From Bdellovibrionales bacterium (GTDB lineage: Bacteria; Bdellovibrionota; Bdellovibrionia; Bdellovibrionales; Bdellovibrionaceae): a DNA stretch of 64,000 bases. The stretch's first letter is position 1. Every line of letters starts with the position of its first letter. Shown here in pieces: positions 56,303 to 64,000 of the stretch. The stretch lies in contig JADJOV010000004.1 of NCBI GenBank assembly GCA_016713585.1, positions 62,001 through 126,000 on the forward strand, given 5' to 3'. The position numbers were made by a program, and so were the translations under genes. The notes beneath the pieces were generated by a model, which was given only the letters and a program-made list of their open reading frames with translations, was not told the DNA's origin and ran no database searches.

Positions 56303-57219
56303 GACTCTACGTATTTTCGGGTTTATTTTTTCTATTTTTATTTACATCTCTGTCCGTCGAGGCCCAGGACCGAGAACTTTCTGTGACGGAAGTTGAAGTT
56401 CAATGGCAGGAAGAGGCAGGAGCTGAAAAATATCATATCGAGGTAAAAACAAAGTCAGGTCGATTTGTAAAGAAGTTTGAGTCTAAGAAAACCTTGTTCA
56501 AGTTTCGCGCCCAAGCCGGTCAGTACATGATCCGGGCTCAGACAGAGACAAATGAAGGACGATTGGGACTTTGGACGGATTGGGTCGACGTTAACATTCC
56601 GCCGAAGAAAGTGGAATTCAAAGCGAATTTCCCGACGAATATAGTGGCTCAGCCAGAAGTCCTCAATGCCCCCGTTCGGGTGAGTTGGGAAGGCTCAGGT
56701 TCAGAGGCAAAATATGAAATTCGGATCGTCAATGAACACAATGAAGTCATAAAGGTTTTAGAGACTCTAACCCCTGATGCTCAAATTGAATTACCTCCTG
56801 GAAGGTATTCGGTCGAAGTTGTGGCCATTGCTGAAGACGGACTTCGTTCTAAGTCGGCCAAGTTGAATTCGGCCATAGTTATTTCACCAGCAGCCAGGCT
56901 TCCGGCTCCCAAGTTTAAGGTGGCGCCTGGAATTGCCCCTCAGTTAGGTAAAAAAAAGGCTAAGCACCTTGAGTTTGAATCCAAGGCTGGTCAATCGAAT
57001 GTTTTTCATTTAGAAAAGTGCCCTTTACTTGCCGAAAGGTGGACTCTCGTGGAAAAGGGAATTCTTGGGGGTCCAATCTGGAGTCCTCGAGCTGACTTAC
57101 CCCCTGGGAAATATCGGGTACACTTTTGGTCGGAATCGGCAGGATGGGAGAAATCCCCCAGTGTCAGTTGGGAATTTGTTGTTAAACCAACTGAGGAAGC
57201 TGTTGCCTGGGTTTTATAG
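56299..57219 (+). CDS. exported protein with fibronectin-III-like repeats, last gene of the cluster
   Basis: Unknown, possibly surface or periplasmic. Seen, 306 residues from a GTG that overlaps the previous TGA: signal peptide YVFSGLFFLFLFTSLSVEA, then beta-rich repeats with the Ig/FN3 pattern: VEVQWQEEAGAEKYHIEVKT with RAQAGQYMIRAQT; VRVSWEGSGSEAKYEIRIVN with LPPGRYSVEVVAIAEDGLRS; and a third, ADLPPGKYRVHFWSESAGW. The W-x5-9-YxIxV and LPPGxYxVxV repetitions define three modules. FN3-like repeats usually mediate binding. The stop region overlaps the convergent gene by six bases, marking the end of the transcription unit. Confidence 0.75.
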   Translation: MRLYVFSGLFFLFLFTSLSVEAQDRELSVTEVEVQWQEEAGAEKYHIEVKTKSGRFVKKFESKKTLFKFRAQAGQYMIRAQTETNEGRLGLWTDWVDVNIPPKKVEFKANFPTNIVAQPEVLNAPVRVSWEGSGSEAKYEIRIVNEHNEVIKVLETLTPDAQIELPPGRYSVEVVAIAEDGLRSKSAKLNSAIVISPAARLPAPKFKVAPGIAPQLGKKKAKHLEFESKAGQSNVFHLEKCPLLAERWTLVEKGILGGPIWSPRADLPPGKYRVHFWSESAGWEKSPSVSWEFVVKPTEEAVAWVL

Positions 57220-58182
57220 ATTACCCATAGCAGCCTCTAAGCGAATAGTAATATTGAGATCTCGATGGAAGTTGGTGGCTCTGGCGAAGTTCATTTGGGG
57301 CGAAATATCCAAAAAAAGCCACTTGTTTTGAAACTGGCGACGAAAGTTAACTCCTGCGCTGATTCCATCGCCATACCAATTGTGGTCTTCTTCAGATGAG
57401 ACGAAACGGGAGTCGTAAGAAATTGAGTTGTTTTCATCGAGGCTCTGAAGAAGGCTTGGTCCGTGGGCTGTGGTAAATTTTTGAGCAGTCATGGCCCAGC
57501 GGAGTTCATTGACAAATCGAAACAGGAGGGACGTATTGATGGCCTTGTCTGAGCTTAAGGAAGTCACGGCCTGCCACTCGTCATGGTTTGACCAACCAAT
57601 TTCTTGATAGAAGTGATGAATGAAAAAATCACCATCAAAATTTCGGCGCGCTCTCAAAATTGAATATAGATCAATGGTTCTCGTTAGCCCCACTCGATTT
57701 TCCCAATTGACATTCCATTTAACTAACTCCTGACGAGCCTTATTAATCCCTGTCAGTGGGGCTCCAGGGGTTCTGGGTTCATCTTTTAAAGCTTTGGGTT
57801 CAAAAAAATTAAGAATAGATTCCTGAATTCGGAGACCAAAATCTTCGACATTCTTAAGGCGAAGATTGAGTCTGACCTGGAAATCATTAGATTCCTTTCC
57901 TGTTTCACTGAAATAGTTTGAATGGACTAGCCTCAATGTGCTTAGATTTGCTTCATCATCAGCCCGGGTGGTTCCAAAGAATGAATCCAAACGATTCGAG
58001 AGAGTAAACACTCGCGATGTCATCGTCTGTTGAAACTGGTTGACGCTCACAGAGAGGGGGGGGCTCGACGGATCGGGGCGTTCGACCTCGACTTCAGTCA
58101 CTGTTTTCGCATGGACGAGAGTCGTGGCAAGCACAACACTGATCAAAAAAAAGATGCCTTTCAGAAAACGACGCTGGGTCAT
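57214..58182 (-). CDS. exported outer-membrane protein, barrel-like
   Basis: Unknown. Seen, 322 residues: signal peptide RFLKGIFFLISVVLATTLVHA, an acidic/proline linker (VEVERPDPSSPPLSV), a region with SNRLDSFFGTTRADDEANLS, then strand-like repeats ending in paired aromatic residues (DFQVRLNLRLKNVEDFGLRI, TIDLYSILRARRNFDGDFFI, WLFLDISPQMNFA) and a terminal strand ITIRLEAAMGNL. Similar proteins with an SxxLDxFFG-xRxDDExN signature occur in many gammaproteobacteria and Bdellovibrio as uncharacterised outer-membrane proteins. It converges on the cluster end and is transcribed towards it. Confidence 0.72.
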   Translation of the reverse strand: MTQRRFLKGIFFLISVVLATTLVHAKTVTEVEVERPDPSSPPLSVSVNQFQQTMTSRVFTLSNRLDSFFGTTRADDEANLSTLRLVHSNYFSETGKESNDFQVRLNLRLKNVEDFGLRIQESILNFFEPKALKDEPRTPGAPLTGINKARQELVKWNVNWENRVGLTRTIDLYSILRARRNFDGDFFIHHFYQEIGWSNHDEWQAVTSLSSDKAINTSLLFRFVNELRWAMTAQKFTTAHGPSLLQSLDENNSISYDSRFVSSEEDHNWYGDGISAGVNFRRQFQNKWLFLDISPQMNFARATNFHRDLNITIRLEAAMGNL

Positions 58183-58270
58183 TTTCCAATTCTATTGAAT
58201 CTATGTTCAGCGTCAAACTCATTGCAAAAAAATGACTCCATCGTAGATTTTAACGACGATGGGGGTTCAC

Positions 58271-59209
58271 ATGAGGCCATTCAGCAATTCTTCGCCCGTT
58301 GACGCTGTCGGGATTCAGGAGCGGGCTGATTTTTTTACAAAACGGAGTCTCAAAAAAGAGTCCAAGGTTTCTGCCCTCTATTTGGCTTTAAGAATGTGTG
58401 ATCTCACAACTTTGGAAGGAGCTGATACGCCAGGACGGGTGATTCAGCTTTGTGAGAAAGCAAAAAATCCAATGCCGCCGAGCGTATTTCATGCACTTTT
58501 TAATGATTTTGCCGGGCAGTCTGCCTTCGCACAGATTCCCTCTGTGGCCGCAGTTTGTGTCTATCCTTCCACGGTTGCAGTGGCTGCGCGGGCGCTCCAT
58601 GGGACTGGAATTGGGGTGGCTTCAGTCGCCACAGCCTTCCCCTCTGGTCAATGTCCTCTTGAGATTAAGGTTCAAGATGTCAAGTATGCCATTGACCAAG
58701 GGGCTTCAGAAATTGATATGGTCATCAATCGAGGCGCCTTTTTGTCGGGGGACCTTCAGCAAGTCTATGATGAGATTGTTGAAGTGAAGAGAGTTTGTGG
58801 GTCAGTGCATCTAAAAGTCATTCTAGAAACAGGTGAGCTTGGATCCTATGACCGAGTCCGTTTAGCCTCGGATATTGCCATGGAGGCTGGCGCTGATTTT
58901 ATTAAGACCTCGACCGGCAAAATCACTCCTGCGGCAACCCTTCCGGTGACCCTTGTAATGCTCCAGGCAATTTCAGATTTTTATCAAAGGACAAACAAAA
59001 AAGTAGGAATGAAGCCGGCGGGTGGAATTCGAACGGCGAAGCAGGCCATTCAATATTTGTGTATGCTCTATGAAACATTAGGGCCGGAATGGATGACTCC
59101 GGATTTGTTTCGTTTTGGAGCCAGTGCTCTGGTGAACGATCTTTTGCGGCAGATTACAAAAGAAGTTTTGGGTATCTATACTTACGATAAATATTTTTCA
59201 GTCGATTGA
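58271..59209 (+). CDS. deoC: deoxyribose-phosphate aldolase
   Basis: Splits 2-deoxyribose-5-phosphate into acetaldehyde and glyceraldehyde-3-phosphate in nucleoside catabolism. Seen, about 312 residues: ALRMCDLTTLEGADTPG at the N-terminus, AAVCVYPSTVAVAARAL, IGVASVATAFPSGQ (typical VATVVGFPxG block), LKVILETGEL with the first Lys, ADFIKTSTGKITPAATL with the Schiff-base Lys, and VGMKPAGGIRTAKQA. ATG 58271 is preferred because GGGGG lies upstream; ATG 58259 is also in frame. It heads an operon with two aldehyde dehydrogenase-type genes that would oxidise the acetaldehyde. This would suit use of prey or environmental DNA. Confidence 0.95.
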   Translation: MRPFSNSSPVDAVGIQERADFFTKRSLKKESKVSALYLALRMCDLTTLEGADTPGRVIQLCEKAKNPMPPSVFHALFNDFAGQSAFAQIPSVAAVCVYPSTVAVAARALHGTGIGVASVATAFPSGQCPLEIKVQDVKYAIDQGASEIDMVINRGAFLSGDLQQVYDEIVEVKRVCGSVHLKVILETGELGSYDRVRLASDIAMEAGADFIKTSTGKITPAATLPVTLVMLQAISDFYQRTNKKVGMKPAGGIRTAKQAIQYLCMLYETLGPEWMTPDLFRFGASALVNDLLRQITKEVLGIYTYDKYFSVD

Positions 59210-59223
59210 AGGAAATGAATTCT

Positions 59224-60704
59224 ATGTCAAAAAGTCAAAGGCCAGCAACTGCAATGCCAGCAAAGCCAGAGTTTGGATATCAATCTTCTTTGGAGTCAAC
59301 AGATCTTGTGAAGCTTCAGCCAAAACAAGGGTTGTTTATTGATGGGAAAATGAGGACGCCTTCGAATGGGAAATATTTTGACTCCGTCAACCCAGCGACT
59401 GAAAAAGTTCTCAGTCAAGTGCCTCTTGCGAACGCCAAAGACGTAGACCTCGCCGTGAGTGCGGCCAGGCGAGCCCAACGAAAAGTGTGGGGCAAAATGC
59501 ATGGGTCGGAGCGGGGACGAATTCTTTTTCGAATTGCGCGGTTGTTACAAGAGCGAGCCCGAGAATTTACTGTGCTCGAGACTCTAGATAATGGGAAACC
59601 AATTAAGGAATCTAGAGATATTGATATTCCTCTCGCGATCGCCCATTTTTTTTACTATGCGGGCTGGGCTGATAAATTGGAATATGCAGTGCCTGGTCGA
59701 AAAGTGAGACCTGTGGGGGTTGTCGGTCAAGTTATTCCCTGGAACTTTCCCCTTTTGATGGCTGCTTGGAAAATAGCTCCGGCCCTAGCTTGTGGAAACA
59801 CCGTGGTTCTGAAGCCAGCAGAAACAACCTCACTTTCTTGTCTGTTGCTGACTGAGATTTTTATGGAAGCCGGAGTGCCTGACGGGGTGATTAATATAAT
59901 CACCGGGGCTGGGGACACTGGAGCCGCCTTGCTCGGGCATTCAGACGTGGATAAAGTGGCCTTCACTGGGTCGACGGAGGTCGGTCGTTTGATTATGAAA
60001 TCAATCGCCCCAACAAATAAAAAACTCACCCTTGAATTGGGCGGGAAGTCTGCACAAATTGTTTTTGAAGATTCGGCTTTGGATCAAGCCGTCGAAGGAG
60101 TGATCAACGGAATCTTCTTTAATCAAGGGCATGTGTGTTGTGCGGGATCGCGATTGCTGCTTGAAGAGTCTATTGCTGAGCCGTTTGTGCGGAAGCTCAA
60201 AGCTCGAATGGAGTATTTGAGAGTGGAAATCCACTCGATAAGAATACCGATATTGGAGCGATCAATTCTTCAGGGAGCTCGCCAAAATTAGCCAAATGAT
60301 TGAACTAGGAAAAGCAGAAGGTGGCGAGTATTTTGAGCCGACCACCCCAAAACATTCCAAATTCAGGGTATTTTCAAAAGCCCTGCTTTTTTAATAGGGT
60401 CTCATCTGCTTTTACCTTAAGTCGTGTTGAAATTTTTGGACCTGTCCTGACTATCTCAACTTTTCGAACCCCTCAAGAGGCGATCCTTAAGGCCAATGAT
60501 ACAGCTTACGGATTGGCTGCAGGAATATGGTCAGAGAAGGGTGCAAAAATTCATCAAGTCGCGACCGCGTTAAAGGCTGGCGTGATCTGGGCAAATACTT
60601 ATAATAAATTTGATCCGACTTCGCCGTTTGGTGGTTACGGTGAGAGTGGTTTTGGCAGAGAAGGTGGGCGTCACGGGTTATTTCCTTATTTGGAGACTAT
60701 ATAA
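59224..60704 (+). CDS. aldehyde dehydrogenase, ALDH16-like N-terminal catalytic unit (frameshifts near 60225 and 60280-60330)
   Basis: Oxidises aldehydes with NAD, probably acetaldehyde from DeoC. Seen, about 494 residues: GLFIDGKMRTPSNGKYFDS, VIPWNFPLLMAAWKIAPALA (catalytic Asn in PWNFP), CGNTVVLKPAETTSL, VAFTGSTEVGRLIM, LTLELGGKSAQIVF (catalytic Glu), FFNQGHVCCAGSR (catalytic Cys), VEIFGPVLTISTFRTPQEA and YGESGFGREGG. The frame breaks where VEIHSI should be VGNPLDKNTDIGAINSSGQL (missing G), and again before YFQKPCFFN. ATG 59224 has AAGGAA at good spacing. The next gene starts directly after the TAA. Confidence 0.92.
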
Positions 60705-61550
60705 ATGTCGAAAATCAATAAAACAATTAAGTTGTTTATAGCTGGTGAGTTTCCAAGAACCGAGTCCGGCCGAAGTTGGCCTGTGTATTTTTATAAAACA
60801 AACAAGATCTTTGCTCAGCTTTGCAAGGCGTCCCGAAAGGACCTCCGTAATTCTGTGACTGCAGCTCAAGGGGTCCAGGCGACTTGGGCTGCACGTTCTG
60901 CTTATAATCGCAGTCAGATTCTCTATCGAATGGCAGAGATGACGGAAGGCAAGCGAGAAGAGTTTAAACAAATTTTAGAAAAAACAATCGGGATGACAAA
61001 AGTGGCTTCAGAAAAGGCAGTCGATGAAGCTATTCAGGCCTTTATTTACTACGCAGGATTTGCTGACAAGTATCAGCAAATTCTTGGCGCGGTCAACCCG
61101 GTGAATGGCCCCCATCACAATTTTACGACTCTTGAGCCGATTGGGGTGATTGGTCTTTTTTGTAATACGAAATTTAATCTGGGGAAGCTAGTTGCCCATA
61201 TTGCCGCGCCAATTTCTATTGGAAATTCTGTGGTGGCGGTTCTTGCCCAAGAGGGGGCTGCGATACTGGCCCCCCTCGCTGAGGTCTTTGCCACTTCAGA
61301 TTTACCAAAAGGCGTAGTCAATTTGCTAACAGGTGAGCTTGATGAGTTATTGAAGCCCATGGCAAGCCATATGGAAGTTCAAGCTATCAGTTGCCAGACT
61401 CACGAAGTTCATATTTTGGGTGAGGTTCGAACCTTGGCAGCAGGGAATATAAAAAGAGTGATTCCGCCCACTGGAAATGAGGTTCTTTCTTTGGAAGTTC
61501 TCAGGGGTTATCTTGAGGTTAAGACGGTGTGGCACCCTATCGGAGTTTAG
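60705..61550 (+). CDS. ALDH-like protein lacking the catalytic domain, ALDH16 C-terminal-type partner
   Basis: Probably a structural or regulatory subunit of the preceding enzyme. Seen, 281 residues: ALDH N-terminal fold with TIKLFIAGEFPRTESGRSWP, VQATWAARSAYNRSQILYRM, IQAFIYYAGFADKYQQILGA, FTTLEPIGVIGLFCNTKFNL (where PWNFPL would be), ISIGNSVVAVLAQEGA and LPKGVVNLLTGELDELLKPM. The LELGG Glu and GQxC Cys segments are absent; it ends after a Rossmann-like half with a short tail. Together, the two genes match the two-part ALDH16 layout (active unit plus degenerate unit), here as adjacent genes. ATG 60705 abuts the previous stop. Confidence 0.85.
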   Translation: MSKINKTIKLFIAGEFPRTESGRSWPVYFYKTNKIFAQLCKASRKDLRNSVTAAQGVQATWAARSAYNRSQILYRMAEMTEGKREEFKQILEKTIGMTKVASEKAVDEAIQAFIYYAGFADKYQQILGAVNPVNGPHHNFTTLEPIGVIGLFCNTKFNLGKLVAHIAAPISIGNSVVAVLAQEGAAILAPLAEVFATSDLPKGVVNLLTGELDELLKPMASHMEVQAISCQTHEVHILGEVRTLAAGNIKRVIPPTGNEVLSLEVLRGYLEVKTVWHPIGV

Positions 61551-62613
61551 CCTGGTCAGATTTTTTCGAATCACGAATGGGGCGATTCATCATTAAGCGA
61601 ACCTTCGACCCGCCAAATTTGGCTGAATCTTTGTCTATCAAAGCTTCGAGTCCATTTCTGACGACAGTGAGCATAAACTCTTCGCCCGCGGTCTGAATGT
61701 CTTCACTGTGATAATATTCTGGAGTTTCATAACCGAAAGAAAAATCAATTACGAATGGCTTTTCTCCTTGAGACTCGCTCCAGGCTTCAATATAAACAGG
61801 TGATTCACCTAAATTAGGGAACTTTATGCTGCCAGGAACAATTCTGGCAGCATAGGCCTTGGAGCTTTTGAGCGAAGTCTTGGTATCTATTTTTTTGTTT
61901 ATTTCTAAAAGTTCTGGGACAAATTTCGCAAAATCATTCAAACTTCTGTTTCCAAGTTCTTTTGCTTCAATCGAGAACGAAACTCCTTTTTCAACATATC
62001 CATCGAGCATTCCACTCGGGAAAAAGCTGATGTTTTCTTGAGTTTCTTTTTTTGGGGTCAATTGATAGTGATCAATAGTCTTGGATGGGATTCTCAATTT
62101 TGTTTTCAACGTCTCTAAGGGTTTTTCCTTAATAGATTTCACAGTCACTGTGACTTTCGTATCTGGAATATCATTCAATATCTTTGTTGAAACGCGAATC
62201 AGATATCCCGCTCGCCAGAGGTCTTTGTCTTTAGTGTCAAAATATTCCTTTGTTGAGGTCTCAAGCTTATGAGGTTCCTCAGTCGGCACGAGAGCATAGC
62301 CACCTTGGTTCGCAGCCGTTTTAATTTGGTCCCACAAGTCAGTGAGGGTTTCATCGATTGGCCCATCTGCATTGCCAGTTTTAAGCATTGTCTTATATTC
62401 ACGGCCGTCAATGCTCGAGAGTTGGGTCGGATACTTCTTAACGATTCGTCTATAGAGATCACCAGGGGCCTGTTTTTGGACCTGCTGAGAGGGCGATTTT
62501 TCAGATAGGGATGGTCGTCTAACAACAAGAGCTCTCGAATTGGCCGCCGCGTGGAGGCTCAGTGAGCAACCCAAAGCAGAAACAAAGACAAGCAGAGTGG
62601 ACACAGGGGTCAT
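61537..62613 (-). CDS. exported CYTH-like domain protein
   Basis: Unknown. Seen, about 358 residues: signal peptide MTPVSTLLVFVSALGCSLSL plus HAAA, a flexible Ser/Gln stretch, then KLETSTKEYFDTKDKDLWRA followed by GYLIRVST and TKVTVTVKSIKEKP. This is the YFDT..L...G.LRVR..(K) pattern of CYTH triphosphate-tunnel proteins, followed by Glu/Lys-containing strands (VSFSIEAKELGNR, SPVYIEAWSES, FSFGYETPEYYHSE). CYTH enzymes are normally cytoplasmic and act on triphosphates, so an exported member is odd. ATG 62613 follows GGAGGATCTT. Its 3' end overlaps the convergent ALDH-like gene by 14 bases. Confidence 0.65.
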   Translation of the reverse strand: MTPVSTLLVFVSALGCSLSLHAAANSRALVVRRPSLSEKSPSQQVQKQAPGDLYRRIVKKYPTQLSSIDGREYKTMLKTGNADGPIDETLTDLWDQIKTAANQGGYALVPTEEPHKLETSTKEYFDTKDKDLWRAGYLIRVSTKILNDIPDTKVTVTVKSIKEKPLETLKTKLRIPSKTIDHYQLTPKKETQENISFFPSGMLDGYVEKGVSFSIEAKELGNRSLNDFAKFVPELLEINKKIDTKTSLKSSKAYAARIVPGSIKFPNLGESPVYIEAWSESQGEKPFVIDFSFGYETPEYYHSEDIQTAGEEFMLTVVRNGLEALIDKDSAKFGGSKVRLMMNRPIRDSKKSDQAKLR

Positions 62614-62665
62614 AAGATCCTCCAGGTATCTAAACTCGCCGTGCAAAAGCAAGGCCGCCAACGAA

Positions 62666-62931
62666 ATGAAGTTGCAGGGTTTGAGTGCGTTCAGTGTCTA
62701 TGAAGTCGACAAAGTTACACCAATTGCCGACGCCTATGTGGGTCTCCGTATGTGGGTCTCCGTAATGTTGGCCTCAATGTTAGCCCGATTGTAGGTGTGA
62801 AGCAAAAAGTGTCACAATGGAAGTTTTACCGGGCCTATCTGTCATTGTTCGCAAAACGGGATGGCAAAGAAATTGCTTTGAAGCCAATTGAGCTTTGGTT
62901 CAAAAACGAAAATTGTGCCCGTCCAGTGTAA
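62666..62931 (+). pseudogene. small ORF interrupted by a 14-bp tandem duplication
   Basis: Seen: ATG 62666 reading MKLQGLSAFSVYEVDKVTPI then ADAYVGLR. A 14-bp unit is then duplicated, which shifts the frame. If one copy is removed, the frame continues NVGLNVSPIVGVKQKVSQWK and FYRAYLSLFAKRDGKEIALK to TAA 62931, giving about 83 residues. No known domain; partly beta-like. It lies divergent to the CYTH-like gene and upstream of the last gene. Whether it was ever a gene is uncertain. Confidence 0.4.
62735..62762 (+). repeat. 14-bp perfect tandem duplication
   Basis: TATGTGGGTCTCCG at 62735-62748 is repeated exactly at 62749-62762. The length is not a multiple of three, and it restores an upstream frame to a downstream one when collapsed. 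Confidence 0.85.
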
Positions 62932-62950
62932 CCTTATGAATGGAGCAAAC

Positions 62951-64000
62951 GTGAAAATCTCAATAAAAACGAAAGACAGAGAGAGCTTATCAAAAATGAC
63001 CTTTAATTTTGCGATCATCTTTTCCCTATCAAGCATTGGTCTGTCTTCTGGCCTCGCTTATGGTGAAGTATCTACAAATCCTTATCAGGCCCTTGAGGTT
63101 CGGAGAAATCTGGGAGTGAATGCTAGGGGACGCGGAATTATGGCTCGGGTTACCCAAATTTCTAATTTGGATGACCTCTCTAGGGAGCAGAAAGATCTTG
63201 TAAGAGGGCTTTTGGGCCAATATGAGCGATTACAAAAAGCACAAAGAAATGATGGGTTGGCTTATCTAAATGCGGCTGTTGTTAATAATCGTGAGGCGGG
63301 TTTGGCAAGGCTTAGGGCTGAAGATCCCTATGAATATGAGACTCAAATGCGGGTTTATAGGCTCAGGGAGGCATATCAAAAGGGCGACCTGAAGATGTAT
63401 GGTCGTAATGCCACTGGGGATCCGATTTCGTGGGAGGCGAATAAAACTGACATGGATAGGGCAGAAGAGCGATTATTAGCAGCGAGGGAGTATGATAGAC
63501 AAATGCTTGAAGTTCTGAGACGTCGAGAGCTTCGTGACGAACGGCTGTTTAGGGCACAATTTGAGAATGGACAGTCGAATTTATTGCAGGCTGAATGGCA
63601 TAGAGCTTCCGTGCCATATTCTTCGACTAGAGATTTATTGGCTACGCTAAATGAGAGAGCTCAGAATGCTGGTGGGTACACGGAGGCTGAACTTGACTAT
63701 ATTTTTGAGAATGATCCTGACAAAACGAAAAATTTGTCCGAAAGAGCGAAAAAGTTATCTGACTTATCTAAGGTTACTATGAGGGACCATTTTACCATGA
63801 CATTAGAGGGGATACAAAAATTGTACAACATACCTAGGTTTTCGGACATACACTCTTGGTATACTTTATCCAATAAAATTCCCCATCAAAAGCAAGTCGT
63901 CGATGAGCTTGTTAGAAATTTTCAATTGGAAACAAAAACAGTTAACATTTCAAAATCAGGAAGTCATTACATCAGCGTGGGGCTTACTGCCCAGAATGTA
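62951..64000 (+). CDS. exported protein of unknown function, 3' end outside window
   Basis: Not recognised. Seen: a continuous frame of 350 codons reaching the right edge. GTG 62951 follows GGAG at good spacing; an in-frame ATG at 62936 is an alternative. N-terminal signal peptide of the long type: VKISIKTKDRESLSKM then TFNFAIIFSLSSIGLSSGLA. The mature part is charged and mainly helical (LDDLSREQKDLVRGLLGQYE, RMAEERLLAA-like DMDRAEERLLAAREYDRQML), later VTMRDHFTMTLEGIQKLYNI and HYISVGLTAQNV. It has few Cys and no known motifs. The codon pattern is consistent throughout, so it is very likely real. Confidence 0.75.
   Translation, partial: MKISIKTKDRESLSKMTFNFAIIFSLSSIGLSSGLAYGEVSTNPYQALEVRRNLGVNARGRGIMARVTQISNLDDLSREQKDLVRGLLGQYERLQKAQRNDGLAYLNAAVVNNREAGLARLRAEDPYEYETQMRVYRLREAYQKGDLKMYGRNATGDPISWEANKTDMDRAEERLLAAREYDRQMLEVLRRRELRDERLFRAQFENGQSNLLQAEWHRASVPYSSTRDLLATLNERAQNAGGYTEAELDYIFENDPDKTKNLSERAKKLSDLSKVTMRDHFTMTLEGIQKLYNIPRFSDIHSWYTLSNKIPHQKQVVDELVRNFQLETKTVNISKSGSHYISVGLTAQNV

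Noticed and set aside
1..64000. CRISPR arrays, tRNA and rRNA genes, replication origin, prophage
   Set aside because: No regularly spaced repeats, cloverleaf-like tails, rRNA stretches or phage structural genes were recognised by reading.

Overview
The window looks like chromosome of a Gram-negative predatory or gliding-type bacterium, most likely a member of Bdellovibrionota (Bdellovibrio relatives). This is inferred from gene content: an Agl/Glt-type gliding-motility locus (one TolQ-like and two TolR-like proteins, TPR proteins, a protein fusing an FHA domain to a TonB-like AgmX/PglI domain, outer-membrane barrels), a type III glutamine synthetase, many secreted proteins and PilZ proteins, and roughly 45% GC. 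No rRNA, tRNA or CRISPR array was seen.

Layout. 0-1 kb: the 5' part of a 2-oxoacid:ferredoxin oxidoreductase alpha gene. 1.5-4.7 kb: a ferritin-like/rubrerythrin gene, then a 2.6 kb segment bracketed by two copies of the last 28 bp of that gene. The segment holds an RCC1-repeat remnant, an AAA+/DUF4143 ATPase with two palindromes at its start, and a decayed transposase. 4.7-9.8 kb: an ABC-F ATPase, glutamine synthetase III and a hexapeptide acyltransferase. 9.8-11.9 kb: a graveyard of a DDE transposase and a REP-associated (Y1) transposase. 12-19.3 kb: CBS protein, lysophospholipid acyltransferase, lipoprotein, sensor kinase, barrel protein, metallophosphoesterase and a cysteine-rich exported protein. 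19.3-25 kb: a nagE-ptsH-ptsI PTS operon and a Tat-exported GH15 glucoamylase-like protein. 25-34.7 kb: PilZ proteins, greB, a GT39-like transferase with an SDR, a moxR-DUF58-transglutaminase operon and an XRE regulator.

34.8-57.2 kb is the most notable part: about 20 co-directional, often overlapping genes. They encode an AglRQS-like proton-channel set, TPR scaffolds and the FHA/TonB-like coupler, a second channel made of a MotB/OmpA-like coiled-coil protein plus a TolQ-like partner, and a giant FHA/coiled-coil/membrane protein. They continue into a LolD-like ATPase, two FtsX-like permeases, a LolA-like carrier and several barrel or exported proteins. The reading proposed here is an envelope-spanning, force-driven machine encoded together with its own outer-membrane delivery system.

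57.2-64 kb: another barrel protein, deoC with a two-gene ALDH16-like aldehyde dehydrogenase pair, a periplasmic CYTH-like protein, a small gene broken by a 14-bp tandem duplication, and an exported protein running off the end.

Major caveat: about half of the longer genes are interrupted by single-base frameshifts, mostly at short homopolymers, including in housekeeping genes (glnN, ptsI, nagE, greB, moxR). This pattern suggests uncorrected assembly indels rather than real pseudogenes. Where both sides of a break match one family, one gene is annotated across it.
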